Positions 8,550 through 17,597 of a DNA stretch of 64,000 nt are shown here, piece by piece. The notes under the pieces were generated by a model, which saw only the letters and a program-made list of their open reading frames with translations, made no database searches and was not told the origin of the DNA. The position numbers were made by a program, and so were the translations under genes. This DNA is from Halomonas alkalisoli (GTDB lineage Bacteria > Pseudomonadota > Gammaproteobacteria > Pseudomonadales > Halomonadaceae), in NCBI RefSeq assembly GCF_021412585.1, contig NZ_JAKCMI010000021.1, forward strand, positions 124,001 through 188,000, read 5' to 3'. How positions within the stretch are numbered: position 1 is the first letter of the stretch; every line of letters begins with the position of its first letter.

Positions 8550-9137
8550 TTACTTCTCCCGCGGCACCCGCCCCATCAGGTAGAACTCGTCGTTGGGCGG
8601 CGTGCCGGTCAGCGTGACCAGGCGGTTGGAGAGCCCGAAGAAGGCGGTGATGGCGCCGATGTCCCAGATGTCGTCCTGAGTGAAACCGGCCTCCAGCAAA
8701 CGCGTCTGCCATTCGTCGGTGAGTTCGCCCACATCCAGGCCGCAGTGAAAGGCGAAGTCCAGCATGATGCGATGGCGCTCGCTCAGCGGTGCCGTGCGGT
8801 GGTTGATGGCGACCTGGTCGGCCAGCAGCGGGTCCTTGCTGTAGATGCGCACCAGGGCACCGTGGGCCACCACGCAGTAGAGACAGTGGTTGCGGGCGCT
8901 GGTGGCCACCACGATCATCTCCTTCTCGGCCTTGGTCAGCGTGTCCGACTCCCGCTCCATCAGCGCGTCGTGATAGGCGAAGAAGGCGCGGAACTCGGCC
9001 GGGCGATGGGCCAGCATCAGGAAGACGTTGGGCACGAAGCCGGCCTTCTCCTGCACCGCCAGCATGGCGTCGCGGATATCCCCGGGCATGTCCTCGATCG
9101 ACTCGGGAATCGGAAAGCGGCTGATGGGCGTAGACAT
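8550..9137 (-). CDS. Peroxidase-related enzyme, AhpD-like / carboxymuconolactone decarboxylase family
   Basis: The 195-residue all-helical protein has the AhpD-type redox motif NHCLYCVVAHG (CxxC followed by His, about residues 83-93), matching peroxidase-related members of the carboxymuconolactone decarboxylase family. They are thought to reduce peroxides or act as disulfide carriers; the exact substrate is unknown. The ATG at 9137 follows CAGGAG. It is a single-gene unit with a repeated TTGACG in its upstream region, which may hold the promoter. Confidence 0.85.
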   Translation of the reverse strand: MSTPISRFPIPESIEDMPGDIRDAMLAVQEKAGFVPNVFLMLAHRPAEFRAFFAYHDALMERESDTLTKAEKEMIVVATSARNHCLYCVVAHGALVRIYSKDPLLADQVAINHRTAPLSERHRIMLDFAFHCGLDVGELTDEWQTRLLEAGFTQDDIWDIGAITAFFGLSNRLVTLTGTPPNDEFYLMGRVPREK

Positions 9138-9214
9138 GGCGGACTCCTGCTGGGGCTCTATGGACTGGATACAGTTAACGTCAACGTCAATTCATTGTCC
9201 ATGCCCGCACGCAT

Positions 9215-11071
9215 TCAGGCTTTTCCAACCATCGAGCACGTCACCACCCGGTTGCGATCGCTCGCCTTGGCTTCGTACATGGCCTTATCGGCGAGGCGGT
9301 AGAGCGTCTCCACGTCACGCACCGCCGCGCACCCCTGGCAAGCCACCAGGCCGAAGGAGGCCGTGATCACCCCATGCGTGGAAGCCTCATGGGGAATACG
9401 CAGCTGCTGGAGGGCCTCTCGATAGTTTTCCAGCGCCCGTTGGCCGGCCTCCAGCGAATCCACGGCCAGCAGCAGGCCGAACTCCTCCCCGCCCAGGCGG
9501 AAGAGCCGATCGCCGGCGCGGCGGAAGTGGTCCAGCAGCAGCGTGGATACCCGCATCAGCACTTCGTCGCCCGCGTGATGGCCATAGGTGTCGTTGTAGA
9601 GCTTGAAGTCGTCGATATCCATCACCGCAAACAACAGCGGCTGGCCGCTGCGCCGCCGTCGATTCAGCTCGTCCTCGACCAGTTCCTGGAACTGTCGACG
9701 GTTCAACAACCCGGTCAGCGGGTCGGTACGCGCCATGGTCGTGAGCTGTCGGTTGACGTTTTCCAGCTCCCGGGTACGCTGCGCCACCTCACCTTCCAGG
9801 CGCTCATTGTGCGAGCGCTGCAGATCGAGCGTGGCGCGCTCGGCGGCGAGCTTCTCGTTCTTGAACTGGTTGATCTTCCAGGCCAGCCCCAGGGAGAGCA
9901 GCAGGAACTCGATCCCCGAACCCACCTGGACGGCGTACTCGGTGACGATATTGTAGGGCAGCACCCCCGCCACCCGCAGGAAGTAGAGTGTGATACCGAC
10001 CAGCAGCACGCACCACGCCACCAGGTAGATCCGGGCCAGGGTGTCACCGCAAAGGCTCCGCCAGGCCGCCACGCCGAGCAACAGGCAGGAGAGCAGGATG
10101 GCGCCGGGAATCATCAGGTGGAATACCGGCGCATAGTGGCCGAACAGCGCCGGTAGCGCGCTCACCATGCACAGGCCGGCTATCCCGTAGAGCACCCGGG
10201 TCAAGCGGGGAGCGTGCAGGCGGAGGTTCAGGTAGCTGTCACTGAATACCGCCAGCGTGACGGCGAACAGGCCGATGTTGAGCGGTATCATCTGGTTGTT
10301 GAACGTCGGCATGTCCGGCCACCAGTACTGGAAGGCAAAGCCGCGCGCCGAAAACATCAGGATGAAGAAGGTCCCGAGGTAGGCAACATAGTGCAGCAGG
10401 GGCCGCTCACGGGTGGCGAGGTAAAGCAGCAGGTTATAGATCAACAGCGCCAGCAGGGCACCGAAGTAGAGGCTGAAGGCCATCAGCTCACGCTGGGCCT
10501 TGGCCAGGAAACCGGCATCGTCCATGAGGTAGAGGGGCGTGGCATCGTACAGCCCGTCGTGGGTATCCAGTCGCAGGAAGACCTGCCGAGACTCGCCGGC
10601 CGGGACATGAATGGGCAGCACGAAGGTACGATGGGCGATCGGACGGGAGTCGAAATTCCGCCGGTTGCCGGTTTGCCACTGGCGAACGATCTCGCCCTGC
10701 GGGTCCACCACATAGCCATCGAGATAGTCGTGCAGCGGCATGGCCAGCTCGAGAAGCCGGCGCACATCGGCAGCGGTGTCGTTCTCCACGCGCAACTGCA
10801 CCCACCAGGCAGCGTCGGAAAAACTGAAGTTGAGGGTTTCCTGACGGGAAGACTCCCACTCCAGCGTATCGCCATGACTCAGCAACTGCTCGATATCGAA
10901 CTCACGCGCCCTGTCTTCCAGCAACAGAACGTGCGGGCTGAGGTCAAGCTCCCCTCTCAGGGTACCGACGTCGACAGCGGCCAGCGCATGCCCTGGCAGA
11001 AAGAACAGCAGCAGTGCCAGCCAGCGAAACGCCACGAAGGGAGGCAAGGGATACGAGAGGCGCCTGGTCAC
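9215..11071 (-). CDS. Membrane diguanylate cyclase, 7TMR-DISM and GGDEF domains
   Basis: Order of domains in about 618 residues: signal peptide (WLALLLFFLPGHALA), periplasmic 7TMR-DISM extracellular domain (about 30-170), seven transmembrane helices (about 185-385), a coiled coil (about 400-445) and a GGDEF domain. The catalytic motif is LGGEEFGLLL, so synthesis of cyclic di-GMP is expected. RAGD lies five residues before GGEEF, an intact RxxD inhibitory site for product feedback. The GTG at 11071 has GGAG five bases upstream; a second GTG at 11077 is possible. The periplasmic part probably senses a small ligand. Confidence 0.9.
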   Translation of the reverse strand: MTRRLSYPLPPFVAFRWLALLLFFLPGHALAAVDVGTLRGELDLSPHVLLLEDRAREFDIEQLLSHGDTLEWESSRQETLNFSFSDAAWWVQLRVENDTAADVRRLLELAMPLHDYLDGYVVDPQGEIVRQWQTGNRRNFDSRPIAHRTFVLPIHVPAGESRQVFLRLDTHDGLYDATPLYLMDDAGFLAKAQRELMAFSLYFGALLALLIYNLLLYLATRERPLLHYVAYLGTFFILMFSARGFAFQYWWPDMPTFNNQMIPLNIGLFAVTLAVFSDSYLNLRLHAPRLTRVLYGIAGLCMVSALPALFGHYAPVFHLMIPGAILLSCLLLGVAAWRSLCGDTLARIYLVAWCVLLVGITLYFLRVAGVLPYNIVTEYAVQVGSGIEFLLLSLGLAWKINQFKNEKLAAERATLDLQRSHNERLEGEVAQRTRELENVNRQLTTMARTDPLTGLLNRRQFQELVEDELNRRRRSGQPLLFAVMDIDDFKLYNDTYGHHAGDEVLMRVSTLLLDHFRRAGDRLFRLGGEEFGLLLAVDSLEAGQRALENYREALQQLRIPHEASTHGVITASFGLVACQGCAAVRDVETLYRLADKAMYEAKASDRNRVVTCSMVGKA

Positions 11072-11246
11072 GTGCACTCCACGCTGGCATACGATGATGC
11101 ACCTACTTTATCAGCTAATGCCGCTTTGGCGCCCGTTGAAAGAATGAACGGGGCCGCAGGGATTGCCCCACGCAGCCGGGTGGGCCACTATCGCTGCATG
11201 CCCCCTCGTCAACTCCGACACGCCCCAGCAGGCATGGATTCCCGGT

Positions 11247-12959
11247 ATGGCTGATCGAAATGGTTCCGAGTTTTCGGCATGGAATCCCGGCCTGGAGGCC
11301 GAGCTGCCCAGGTGCTACCAGTCTCTGGAGACGATTCACCGACCGGCCAACGTCTATTCACACCTGTCCGACATCCCCGAGCTGAGGGCCCTTACCGGGC
11401 TCACGGAGGAGGAACTGGTCGCGTTCCGCCCGGAGCGCCTGGTACTGCACGAGTTGATCGTGCAGGTGACGGCCGATGTGGTGGTCCTCGAGGGCGAGGA
11501 AGAGGAGCTCCTGGGGCAGCATTTCCGCAGCATCGCCCTCAGGATCCTTTCCGACTACCTGACCCCCCATATGCCGGCATTCCAGCAGGCGTATGACCGG
11601 CTGTATGACCAGATCCACGGCCGGGTGGGAGATATCCTCGCCGCGGCCCTCGCCCCCGAACCGACACCGACCGATCCCGAGCCCGAGTCCTGGCTGTCCC
11701 GATGGTTCGGCAAGCGCCCGGCGCCACGCCAGCAGGCGGACCCGCGGTCCCTCGAGGAGCGCCACCATGACGTGATCCAGGACATCAAGAACAAGGGATT
11801 GGGGGCGCGGGACGCGCTGGAGAGAGCCATCTACAAGAGCACTTACCGTGTCCTGAACTCAATCGGAGCCACCCGGGGCCATATCGGGGTAGAGCGGGAA
11901 CTGCTGGCCAGGTTGATCACCCGGCATGTGTGCAACGACTTCGGCAGCCGCCACCTCGGGCGGCAGGTCGCCCCCCATGTGGAGCGGGCCATGCACGCCG
12001 AAGGTTACGGACGGCTCCCCTGCGCCAGGGAACCGATATTGATCAGCCTCAAGGGAGCCTCGGCCGCCGGCAAGAGCTCCCTGCGCCCCTTCCTGAAGGA
12101 CACTCTGCGGGACCTGGGCATCCAGCCCGACCAGTACGGCACCGTCTCCCCCGACATCTGGCGCCGCCTGCTGCTCGACTACGAGGCCCTGGGCGAGGCC
12201 TACAAGTATGCCGGGCGCCTCGCCGGCAAGGAGGTCAAGCTCATCGATGCCAAGCTGGACCGCTACATCCGCGACAAGGCCGAGCGGGAAGGCTCCATCC
12301 CGCACCTGCTGATCGACCGGTTTCGCTTCGACAGCTTCGCCATGGACAAGGTCCCGCGGCTCCTGGATGCCACCTACGCGAAGCATGTCACCACCATGTA
12401 CTTCTATTTCGTCGTCACCCCACCGGAGGCGACGGTGGAGCGCGGCTGGGAGCGCGGACTGACGCGGGGACGCTACAAGGCGGTGGAAGACTTCCTGGGG
12501 CACTGCGTCGAGGCCTATGACGGCATGCCCAAGCTGCTCTACAAGTGGCTGGACAGCCGGCATCCCCGGCTCGAGTACACCTTCCTGGACAACAGCGTTC
12601 CCAAGCACACCCCGCCGACGACCATCGCCCATGGCACCCGCGAGGTCCTCAACATCCTTGACCCCCTGGGCCTGGTCAACGTGGATCGCTACAAGAAGAT
12701 CAACACCCTGGCGACCTGCCCGGCGGAGGTCTATCCCGACGATGACCGCCTGGCGATCGCCAGGAACTGTACCTTCCTCAAGCAGTGCATCGCCAGGGTG
12801 CCGGAGGTCCGTTTCATCGACGAGGCGACCGGCCAGCCGTACCTGCTGGCTTCGGCAGGCCGTTTCTCGGTGGTGGATGCCACCATCCTGCGCGGCAAGC
12901 GGGAGGCCCCGGAGCTGGCGAAACTGTTCGCCACCCTCGGGGTGCCGCTTTCACCATAA
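11247..12959 (+). CDS. Large P-loop kinase-like protein, zeta-toxin fold
   Basis: The 570-residue protein has a helical N-terminal half of unknown function and a P-loop domain starting near residue 265. Walker A is GASAAGKSS, followed by DQYGTVSPDIWRRLL, and later YFYFVVTPPEATVERGWERG, the pattern of zeta-toxin/AAA_33 small-molecule kinases. It is much longer than plasmid zeta toxins and no epsilon-like antitoxin gene lies next to it, so it may be a solitary kinase rather than a toxin. The ATG at 11247 is chosen because earlier in-frame codons look non-coding. It is divergent from the GGDEF gene. Confidence 0.7.
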   Translation: MADRNGSEFSAWNPGLEAELPRCYQSLETIHRPANVYSHLSDIPELRALTGLTEEELVAFRPERLVLHELIVQVTADVVVLEGEEEELLGQHFRSIALRILSDYLTPHMPAFQQAYDRLYDQIHGRVGDILAAALAPEPTPTDPEPESWLSRWFGKRPAPRQQADPRSLEERHHDVIQDIKNKGLGARDALERAIYKSTYRVLNSIGATRGHIGVERELLARLITRHVCNDFGSRHLGRQVAPHVERAMHAEGYGRLPCAREPILISLKGASAAGKSSLRPFLKDTLRDLGIQPDQYGTVSPDIWRRLLLDYEALGEAYKYAGRLAGKEVKLIDAKLDRYIRDKAEREGSIPHLLIDRFRFDSFAMDKVPRLLDATYAKHVTTMYFYFVVTPPEATVERGWERGLTRGRYKAVEDFLGHCVEAYDGMPKLLYKWLDSRHPRLEYTFLDNSVPKHTPPTTIAHGTREVLNILDPLGLVNVDRYKKINTLATCPAEVYPDDDRLAIARNCTFLKQCIARVPEVRFIDEATGQPYLLASAGRFSVVDATILRGKREAPELAKLFATLGVPLSP

Positions 12960-12979
12960 ACAGACCCGGCCCCGCCCCA

Positions 12980-13019
12980 TAAACAGAAACGGCCCCGCTT
13001 CTCGATGAAGCGGGGCCGT
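12980..13019 (-). terminator. Rho-independent terminator of mmsA
   Basis: ACGGCCCCGCTTC (12989-13001) and GAAGCGGGGCCGT (13007-13019) form a perfect 13-bp stem with a 5-base loop. On the minus strand it is followed by TTTCTGTTT, so it ends the mmsA transcript; it may also stop the convergent kinase gene. Confidence 0.85.
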
Positions 13020-13039
13020 GGTCAGGCTGTCGGCCGGGT

Positions 13040-14539
13040 TCAGCTCAGCGAGATGGTGCTGTTGATGCCGCTGGAGACGTTCTCGGGCTCGAACCAGCGC
13101 GCGGTGACGGTCTTGGTCTGGGTCCAGAAGGCGATGGCCTGCTTGCCGTTGGGGCCCAGGTCGCCCAGCTTGGAACCGCGGGAACCGGTGAAGCTGAAGT
13201 AGGCCACGGGCACCGGAATCGGCACGTTGATGCCGACCTGGCCCACGTCGATGTCGCTCTCGAAGCGCCGCGCCACCCAGCCGGAGTTGGTGAAGATCGA
13301 GGTGCCGTTACCGTTGGGGTTGGCGTTGACGAATTCGATCGCCTTATCCAGGGTATCGACGCTGACCACGCAGAGCACCGGCCCGAAGATCTCCTCCCGG
13401 TAGATGGTCATCTCAGGCGTCACGTCTGCGAACACGGTGGGCCCGACGAAGTTGCCATGCTCGTAGCCCGACACCTCATAGCCGCGGCCGTCGACCAGCA
13501 GCTTGGCGCCCTCCTGCTCACCGGCGTCGATCAGTCGAATCACGCGCTCGCGAGCGGCCGGAGAGACCAGCGGGCCGAGGTCGGCGTCGCGCTGGGTGCC
13601 GGGGCCGACCTTCATGTTGCGGGCGCCGTCGACGATATCGTCGATCCACGCCTTGGCCTCGCCCACCAGCACCACCACGGAGTTGGCCATGCAGCGCTGG
13701 CCGGCGGCGCCGAAGGCGGAACCCAGCAGGTTGTTGATGGCCTGGCTACGGTTGGCGTCGGGCATGACGACACAGTGGTTCTTGGCGCCCATCATCGCCT
13801 GCATGCGCTTGCCGGCGGCGGCGGCGCGGTTGTAGAGCAGCGAGCCCACGTGGCTCGAGCCGATGAAGGAGAGCGCCTTGATGTCGGTGTGGTCGGCGAT
13901 CTGGTTGGCCACGTCCGGCCCACCGTGAACCACGTTGAGCACGCCGGCCGGTACGCCCGCTTCGTGGGCCAGCTCGACCAGGCGCATGGTGGAACTCGGG
14001 TCCTGCTCGGAGGGCTTGAGCACGAAGGTGTTGCCGGTGGCGATGGCCAGCGGGAACATGAAGCAGGGCAGCATGATCGGGAAGTTGAAGGCGGTGATGC
14101 CGGCACCCACGCCCAGCGGCTGGTTGAGGGTGTAGACGTCAATCTCGGTGCCGGCGTTCTCGGCCAGCTCGCCAAGCTGCAGCGATGTGATCGAACAGGC
14201 GTGCTCGATCACTTCCAGGCCACGACCCACCTCGCCCTCGGCGTCGGGTAGCGTCTTGCCGTGCTCTTCCGTGATCAGGGCGGCGAGCTCCGGGGTGTGC
14301 TCGCGCACCAGCGCCTGCAGCTTGAGCATGATGCGCATGCGCTTGCCCAGCGGCACCTTGCGCCAGGTCTTGAAGGCTTCCTTGGCGCTGGCGACAGCGC
14401 GGTCAACTTCCTCTGCGGAGCAGAACGGTACCCTGGCGACCACTTCCTGGGTCGCCGGGTTGACCACGTCGCGCCACTCCTGGCTGTTGGACGGGACGGG
14501 CTTGCCGTCGATGTACATCGGAATCTCGCGGACTGACAT
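13040..14539 (-). CDS. mmsA: Methylmalonate-semialdehyde dehydrogenase (CoA-acylating)
   Basis: The 499-residue aldehyde dehydrogenase superfamily enzyme converts methylmalonate semialdehyde to propionyl-CoA, or malonate semialdehyde to acetyl-CoA, in valine, inositol or beta-alanine breakdown. Diagnostic stretches are YTLNQPLGVGAGITAFNFP, GSSHVGSLLYNRA and the catalytic Cys283 in FGAAGQRCMA. The C-terminal GINVPIPVPVAYFSFTG is typical of MmsA rather than other dehydrogenases. The ATG follows AGAGGAG. No mmsB or acyl-CoA genes are next to it. A divergent LysR gene with palindromes between them is the likely regulator. Confidence 0.95.
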   Translation of the reverse strand: MSVREIPMYIDGKPVPSNSQEWRDVVNPATQEVVARVPFCSAEEVDRAVASAKEAFKTWRKVPLGKRMRIMLKLQALVREHTPELAALITEEHGKTLPDAEGEVGRGLEVIEHACSITSLQLGELAENAGTEIDVYTLNQPLGVGAGITAFNFPIMLPCFMFPLAIATGNTFVLKPSEQDPSSTMRLVELAHEAGVPAGVLNVVHGGPDVANQIADHTDIKALSFIGSSHVGSLLYNRAAAAGKRMQAMMGAKNHCVVMPDANRSQAINNLLGSAFGAAGQRCMANSVVVLVGEAKAWIDDIVDGARNMKVGPGTQRDADLGPLVSPAARERVIRLIDAGEQEGAKLLVDGRGYEVSGYEHGNFVGPTVFADVTPEMTIYREEIFGPVLCVVSVDTLDKAIEFVNANPNGNGTSIFTNSGWVARRFESDIDVGQVGINVPIPVPVAYFSFTGSRGSKLGDLGPNGKQAIAFWTQTKTVTARWFEPENVSSGINSTISLS

Positions 14540-14640
14540 GGTGCGTGCTCCTCTCTTGTGTCTGCTGGCTCTAGTCTGCTTGCACTGGCTGCTTATCGTT
14601 GTGATGGGGTTGTCGCGGCAAGGCAGATATTAGACTTTAT

Positions 14641-14654
14641 GTGTATAAATACAC
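14641..14654. promoter_or_regulatory. Palindrome in the mmsA-lysR intergenic region
   Basis: GTGTAT-AA-ATACAC is a perfect 6-bp inverted repeat about 100 bp upstream of mmsA, in the AT-rich stretch where the mmsA promoter should lie. Possible regulator site; the protein that binds is not evident. Confidence 0.4.
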
Positions 14655-14721
14655 GAAATGGAATGCCCATGAGTCTAGCCAGAGGTGGGATTGCCTGACA
14701 ACGGGCACTCGGGCACATTGC

Positions 14722-14739
14722 TTGTGCGCTGACGCACAA
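14722..14739. promoter_or_regulatory. LysR-type operator, T-N11-A palindrome
   Basis: TTGTGCG-CTGA-CGCACAA is a perfect 7-bp inverted repeat 25 bp upstream of the lysR start. It contains the T-N11-A core expected for LysR-family recognition and is the best candidate for autoregulation and mmsA control. Confidence 0.6.
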
Positions 14740-14764
14740 ACGAACCGCACCCTGGGAGGCCTTC

Positions 14765-15700
14765 ATGCTCGACTGGCAGGACATACAGATCTTTCTGGAA
14801 GTGGCCCGCAGCCAACGGCTGACCGACGCCGCCCGGCGCCTGGGGCTTGACCACTCCACCCTGTCGCGGCGCACCCGCCGCTTCGAGCAGAAACTCAATA
14901 CCCAGCTCTTTGAGCGTAGCACTCATGGCTACCATCTGACCGAAGCGGGTCAGCAACTGCTGGCCCACGCCGAGGAGATGGCCCGGCACGCCTTCGAGGC
15001 CGGCGAAAGCCTCACCGACAAGAACCACCAGCTCAGCGGCCAGATTCGCCTGGGGGTCACCGAGGGCTTCGGCACCTGGGTGATCGCCCCGCTGCTCTCC
15101 CGCTTCTGCGAACGCCACCCCGGCATCACCCTGGACCTGCTGGCACTGCCACGGGTGGTCAACCTGAGCCGCCATGAAGCGGATCTGGCCATCACCGTCG
15201 AGCGCCCGGTCAGCCCCGGCATGGTGATCTCACGGCTGTGCGACTACCGGTTGCGCCTGTACGGCAGCCGTGACTACCTCACGCGCCACGGCACGCCGGC
15301 AGGGCTCGCTGAACTCGGCCGCCACCGGCTGATCGGCTATGTGGACGACCTGATCTTCAGCGAGCAGCTCAGCTACCTGGAGCCGCTGCTCGACCCCGCC
15401 GTGGTGGGCCAGCCGGGGCCGCACTTCTCGATACGCAGCACCAGCGTGACCACCCAGCATGCCGCCACGCTGAGCGGGGCCGGGCTTGCCGTGCTGCCCT
15501 GCTTCATGGCCGAGACCAGCGACACCCTCGACAGCGTGCTGGACGACGAGGTAGAGATCGTGCGCCATTTCTGGATCACCGCGCGCCAGGAGCAGCGCCG
15601 CCTGGCCCGGGTGCGGCTGCTGTGGGACTTCCTGCGCGAGGCGCTGGAGGTCAACCGCGCCTTTCTGATGGGCGAGGCGCGGGAGCTGGTGATGCACTAG
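14765..15700 (+). CDS. LysR-family transcriptional regulator
   Basis: The 311-residue protein has an N-terminal winged helix-turn-helix (LTDAARRLGLDHSTLSRRTR, about residues 20-40) and a substrate-binding-protein-like effector domain (about 90-290). It is transcribed away from mmsA across a 225-bp gap with two palindromes, so it probably controls mmsA and itself. The effector is unknown; a valine or inositol breakdown intermediate would fit mmsA. Confidence 0.88.
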   Translation: MLDWQDIQIFLEVARSQRLTDAARRLGLDHSTLSRRTRRFEQKLNTQLFERSTHGYHLTEAGQQLLAHAEEMARHAFEAGESLTDKNHQLSGQIRLGVTEGFGTWVIAPLLSRFCERHPGITLDLLALPRVVNLSRHEADLAITVERPVSPGMVISRLCDYRLRLYGSRDYLTRHGTPAGLAELGRHRLIGYVDDLIFSEQLSYLEPLLDPAVVGQPGPHFSIRSTSVTTQHAATLSGAGLAVLPCFMAETSDTLDSVLDDEVEIVRHFWITARQEQRRLARVRLLWDFLREALEVNRAFLMGEARELVMH

Positions 15701-15721
15701 GCCTCCCCTCCGGATAGACCA

Positions 15722-16585
15722 CTACGCCGAATAGTGTTCAGAGATAGCCAACATCTCTGGCAGACCGATAGCGTCGTTGAGTTCGTCGAACGAGGCCATG
15801 CGGTCACGGAAGGGTTCGGTGGTGCCGTTTGCCTTGAGGCTCTCGAAATAGGCCGTAACTTGGCGAATTACCGCTCGGGCCAACCCACCAGGGAAAATCA
15901 CCAGCTTGAAACCAAGTTCAGCGAGCTGGTCGGCGCTGCCCGCCGGCGTGCGCCCCCCCTCGACCATATTGGCCAGCAAGGGTACCCGCCGCTGAAAGCG
16001 CTCGGTGATCATCAATTGTTGCTGGCGGCTCTGGGGTGCCTCGATGAACAGCACATCGGCGCCCGCCTCGAGGTAGCGCTCGGCGCGCTCCATGGCTGCG
16101 TCAAGCCCTTCGACGGCGATAGCATCGGTGCGAGCGATGATCTTCGTTGCCCCGCTGTGGCGCGCATCGCAAGCGGCTTGAATCTTGCCTACCATCTCAT
16201 CGACGCTGATCAGCGTCTTGCCGCTCAGGTGGCCACAGCGCTTGGGAAAGGTCTGGTCCTCGAGCTGGATCGCCGAAGCGCCGTTGCGCTCGAATACCCG
16301 AACGGTTCGCTGTACGTTGAGCGCATTGCCGTAACCGGTATCGGCGTCGACGACCAAGGCGATATCGACACGATCCCGGATCGCCGCGATGCTGTCGGCC
16401 ACCTCAGTCATGGTGACCAGGCCAAGGTCAGGGCGGCCCAACTGGGTATAGGCCAAACTGGCCCCGGACAGATACACGCACTCGAAGCCGGCCTGCGCCG
16501 CCAGGTTGGCCGTGAACGGGTCATAGACGCCCGGAGCGATCACGGCACCCTGAGTTTGCTGGATCAAGTCGGCTAGCGGAGTCAT
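15722..16585 (-). CDS. Isocitrate lyase/PEP mutase superfamily lyase (copy 1)
   Basis: The 287-residue TIM-barrel protein has the metal site VVDADTGYG (Asp80, Asp82), LEDQ (Glu109) and the catalytic loop KRCGH with Cys117. An intact Cys points to C-C lyase chemistry (2-methylisocitrate, dimethylmalate or citramalate type) rather than PEP mutase. PrpB-type methylisocitrate lyases read NITEFG where this protein has NMVEGG (206-211), so PrpB is unlikely. It is the second gene after the GntR regulator (22-bp gap) and faces away from the TctCBA-leuCD-like operon. Its substrate is probably the hydration product made by the LeuCD-like enzyme (inference). Confidence 0.85.
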   Translation of the reverse strand: MTPLADLIQQTQGAVIAPGVYDPFTANLAAQAGFECVYLSGASLAYTQLGRPDLGLVTMTEVADSIAAIRDRVDIALVVDADTGYGNALNVQRTVRVFERNGASAIQLEDQTFPKRCGHLSGKTLISVDEMVGKIQAACDARHSGATKIIARTDAIAVEGLDAAMERAERYLEAGADVLFIEAPQSRQQQLMITERFQRRVPLLANMVEGGRTPAGSADQLAELGFKLVIFPGGLARAVIRQVTAYFESLKANGTTEPFRDRMASFDELNDAIGLPEMLAISEHYSA

Positions 16586-16607
16586 GGCGTTTCCTCAATG
16601 ATGAAAG

Positions 16608-17393
16608 TCACGCGTCCCAGACGCGCTTATTAAAATGAGTCTTGCGCCCCAACGACATCTGATGTTCATAGGTGTCGGGGCAGTAGAACCCTTCGATATA
16701 CTCAACGGGGTAGTCGTTTTCAGCGAACACCGTGCGACGTATGCACAGCAACGCATCGCCCGGCTCCATGTTGAGCAAGGCGGCCTGGCTGGGTGTCGCC
16801 AACTTGGCGGTGATCGCCTGTTCGGCACGGACCACCTTGGCACCGGCACGCTCCAGCAACAGCAGCAGCGGCTTAGACGCCATGTCCTCTTCGCAGAAGG
16901 TGCGGCCAATGGGTTCCGGCACATAGGTGGTCAACAGCGAAAAAGGCGCCCCGCGATGGCTGCGAACGCGGGTGGCCTTCTGCACCACCGCCCCCGGCGC
17001 CACTGAGAGTGCCTGAGCAACCTCGGCCGATGCCGCCACATAGCCGAAGTCGAGCACCTTGACCTCGGTCTGGAGGCCCATGGCGATCAAGTTCTCGATT
17101 ACCCCGGAGATACTTGCCTGTACCGGCGACGATTCGTTGGAGGCCACCGGAAAGGTGCCCTTGCCGCGATAGCGCACCACCAGGCCTTCGCGATCCAGAC
17201 GCTCCATCGCCTTGCGGATGGTGATCCGCGAGACCTGAAACTGCTCGGTCAACAGTATCTCGTTGGGCAACGGCTGCTCGGGGGTATAGCGCCCTTCCAG
17301 AATTTCCTGGCGCAAGACCAGATAGACGCGATGATGCTTCGGCCACGGGTCACTGGTATCCCCGACTGGCTGGCGTTTCGAGAGGTCTGTCAC
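16608..17393 (-). CDS. GntR-family (HutC/UTRA) transcriptional regulator
   Basis: The 261-residue protein has a GntR winged helix (NEILLTEQFQVSRITIRKAM, about 44-63, then VRYRGKGTF) and a UTRA ligand-binding domain (about 95-250). UTRA regulators bind small carbon-source molecules. It lies between its partner lyase and the divergent TctCBA-leuCD-like operon, whose promoter carries the palindrome ATGTC-ctatt-GACAT. It is the natural candidate to repress both TCT operons in response to the imported acid or a breakdown product. Confidence 0.9.
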   Translation of the reverse strand: MTDLSKRQPVGDTSDPWPKHHRVYLVLRQEILEGRYTPEQPLPNEILLTEQFQVSRITIRKAMERLDREGLVVRYRGKGTFPVASNESSPVQASISGVIENLIAMGLQTEVKVLDFGYVAASAEVAQALSVAPGAVVQKATRVRSHRGAPFSLLTTYVPEPIGRTFCEEDMASKPLLLLLERAGAKVVRAEQAITAKLATPSQAALLNMEPGDALLCIRRTVFAENDYPVEYIEGFYCPDTYEHQMSLGRKTHFNKRVWDA

Positions 17394-17445
17394 TTCGCCT
17401 CCTTAGCCTCAGTGGAACGAGCGGCTAGCTGTTGCTGCTCGAACT

Positions 17446-17467
17446 TCATGTCCTATTGACATGACAA
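17446..17467 (+). promoter_or_regulatory. Promoter/operator element of the first TCT operon
   Basis: The core ATGTCCTATTGACAT (17448-17462) is an inverted repeat ATGTC/GACAT with a 5-bp centre, and its right part contains TTGACA, a perfect -35 box. The element differs at only one of 22 positions from the one at 22791. It lies 55 bp from the gntR start and about 135 bp before tctC. A repressor bound here would block RNA polymerase. Confidence 0.75.
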
Positions 17468-17597
17468 AATTACCATGCATGAATAACCCTTGCCAATGCA
17501 TGATCCATCACAAAAGCATCAGGCATACCTAACGTATACCAATAGCTACAACTTTCGAGACCAGACGCCAAAGAATAACGACTCCGGAGACGCACTC

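Noticed and set aside
13457..14251. Plus-strand open frame opposite mmsA
   Set aside because: Antisense of a well-conserved dehydrogenase; no independent support.
15722..16585. PrpB methylisocitrate lyase of a methylcitrate cycle
   Set aside because: No prpC/prpD nearby, and NMVEGG replaces the NITEFG seen in PrpB.
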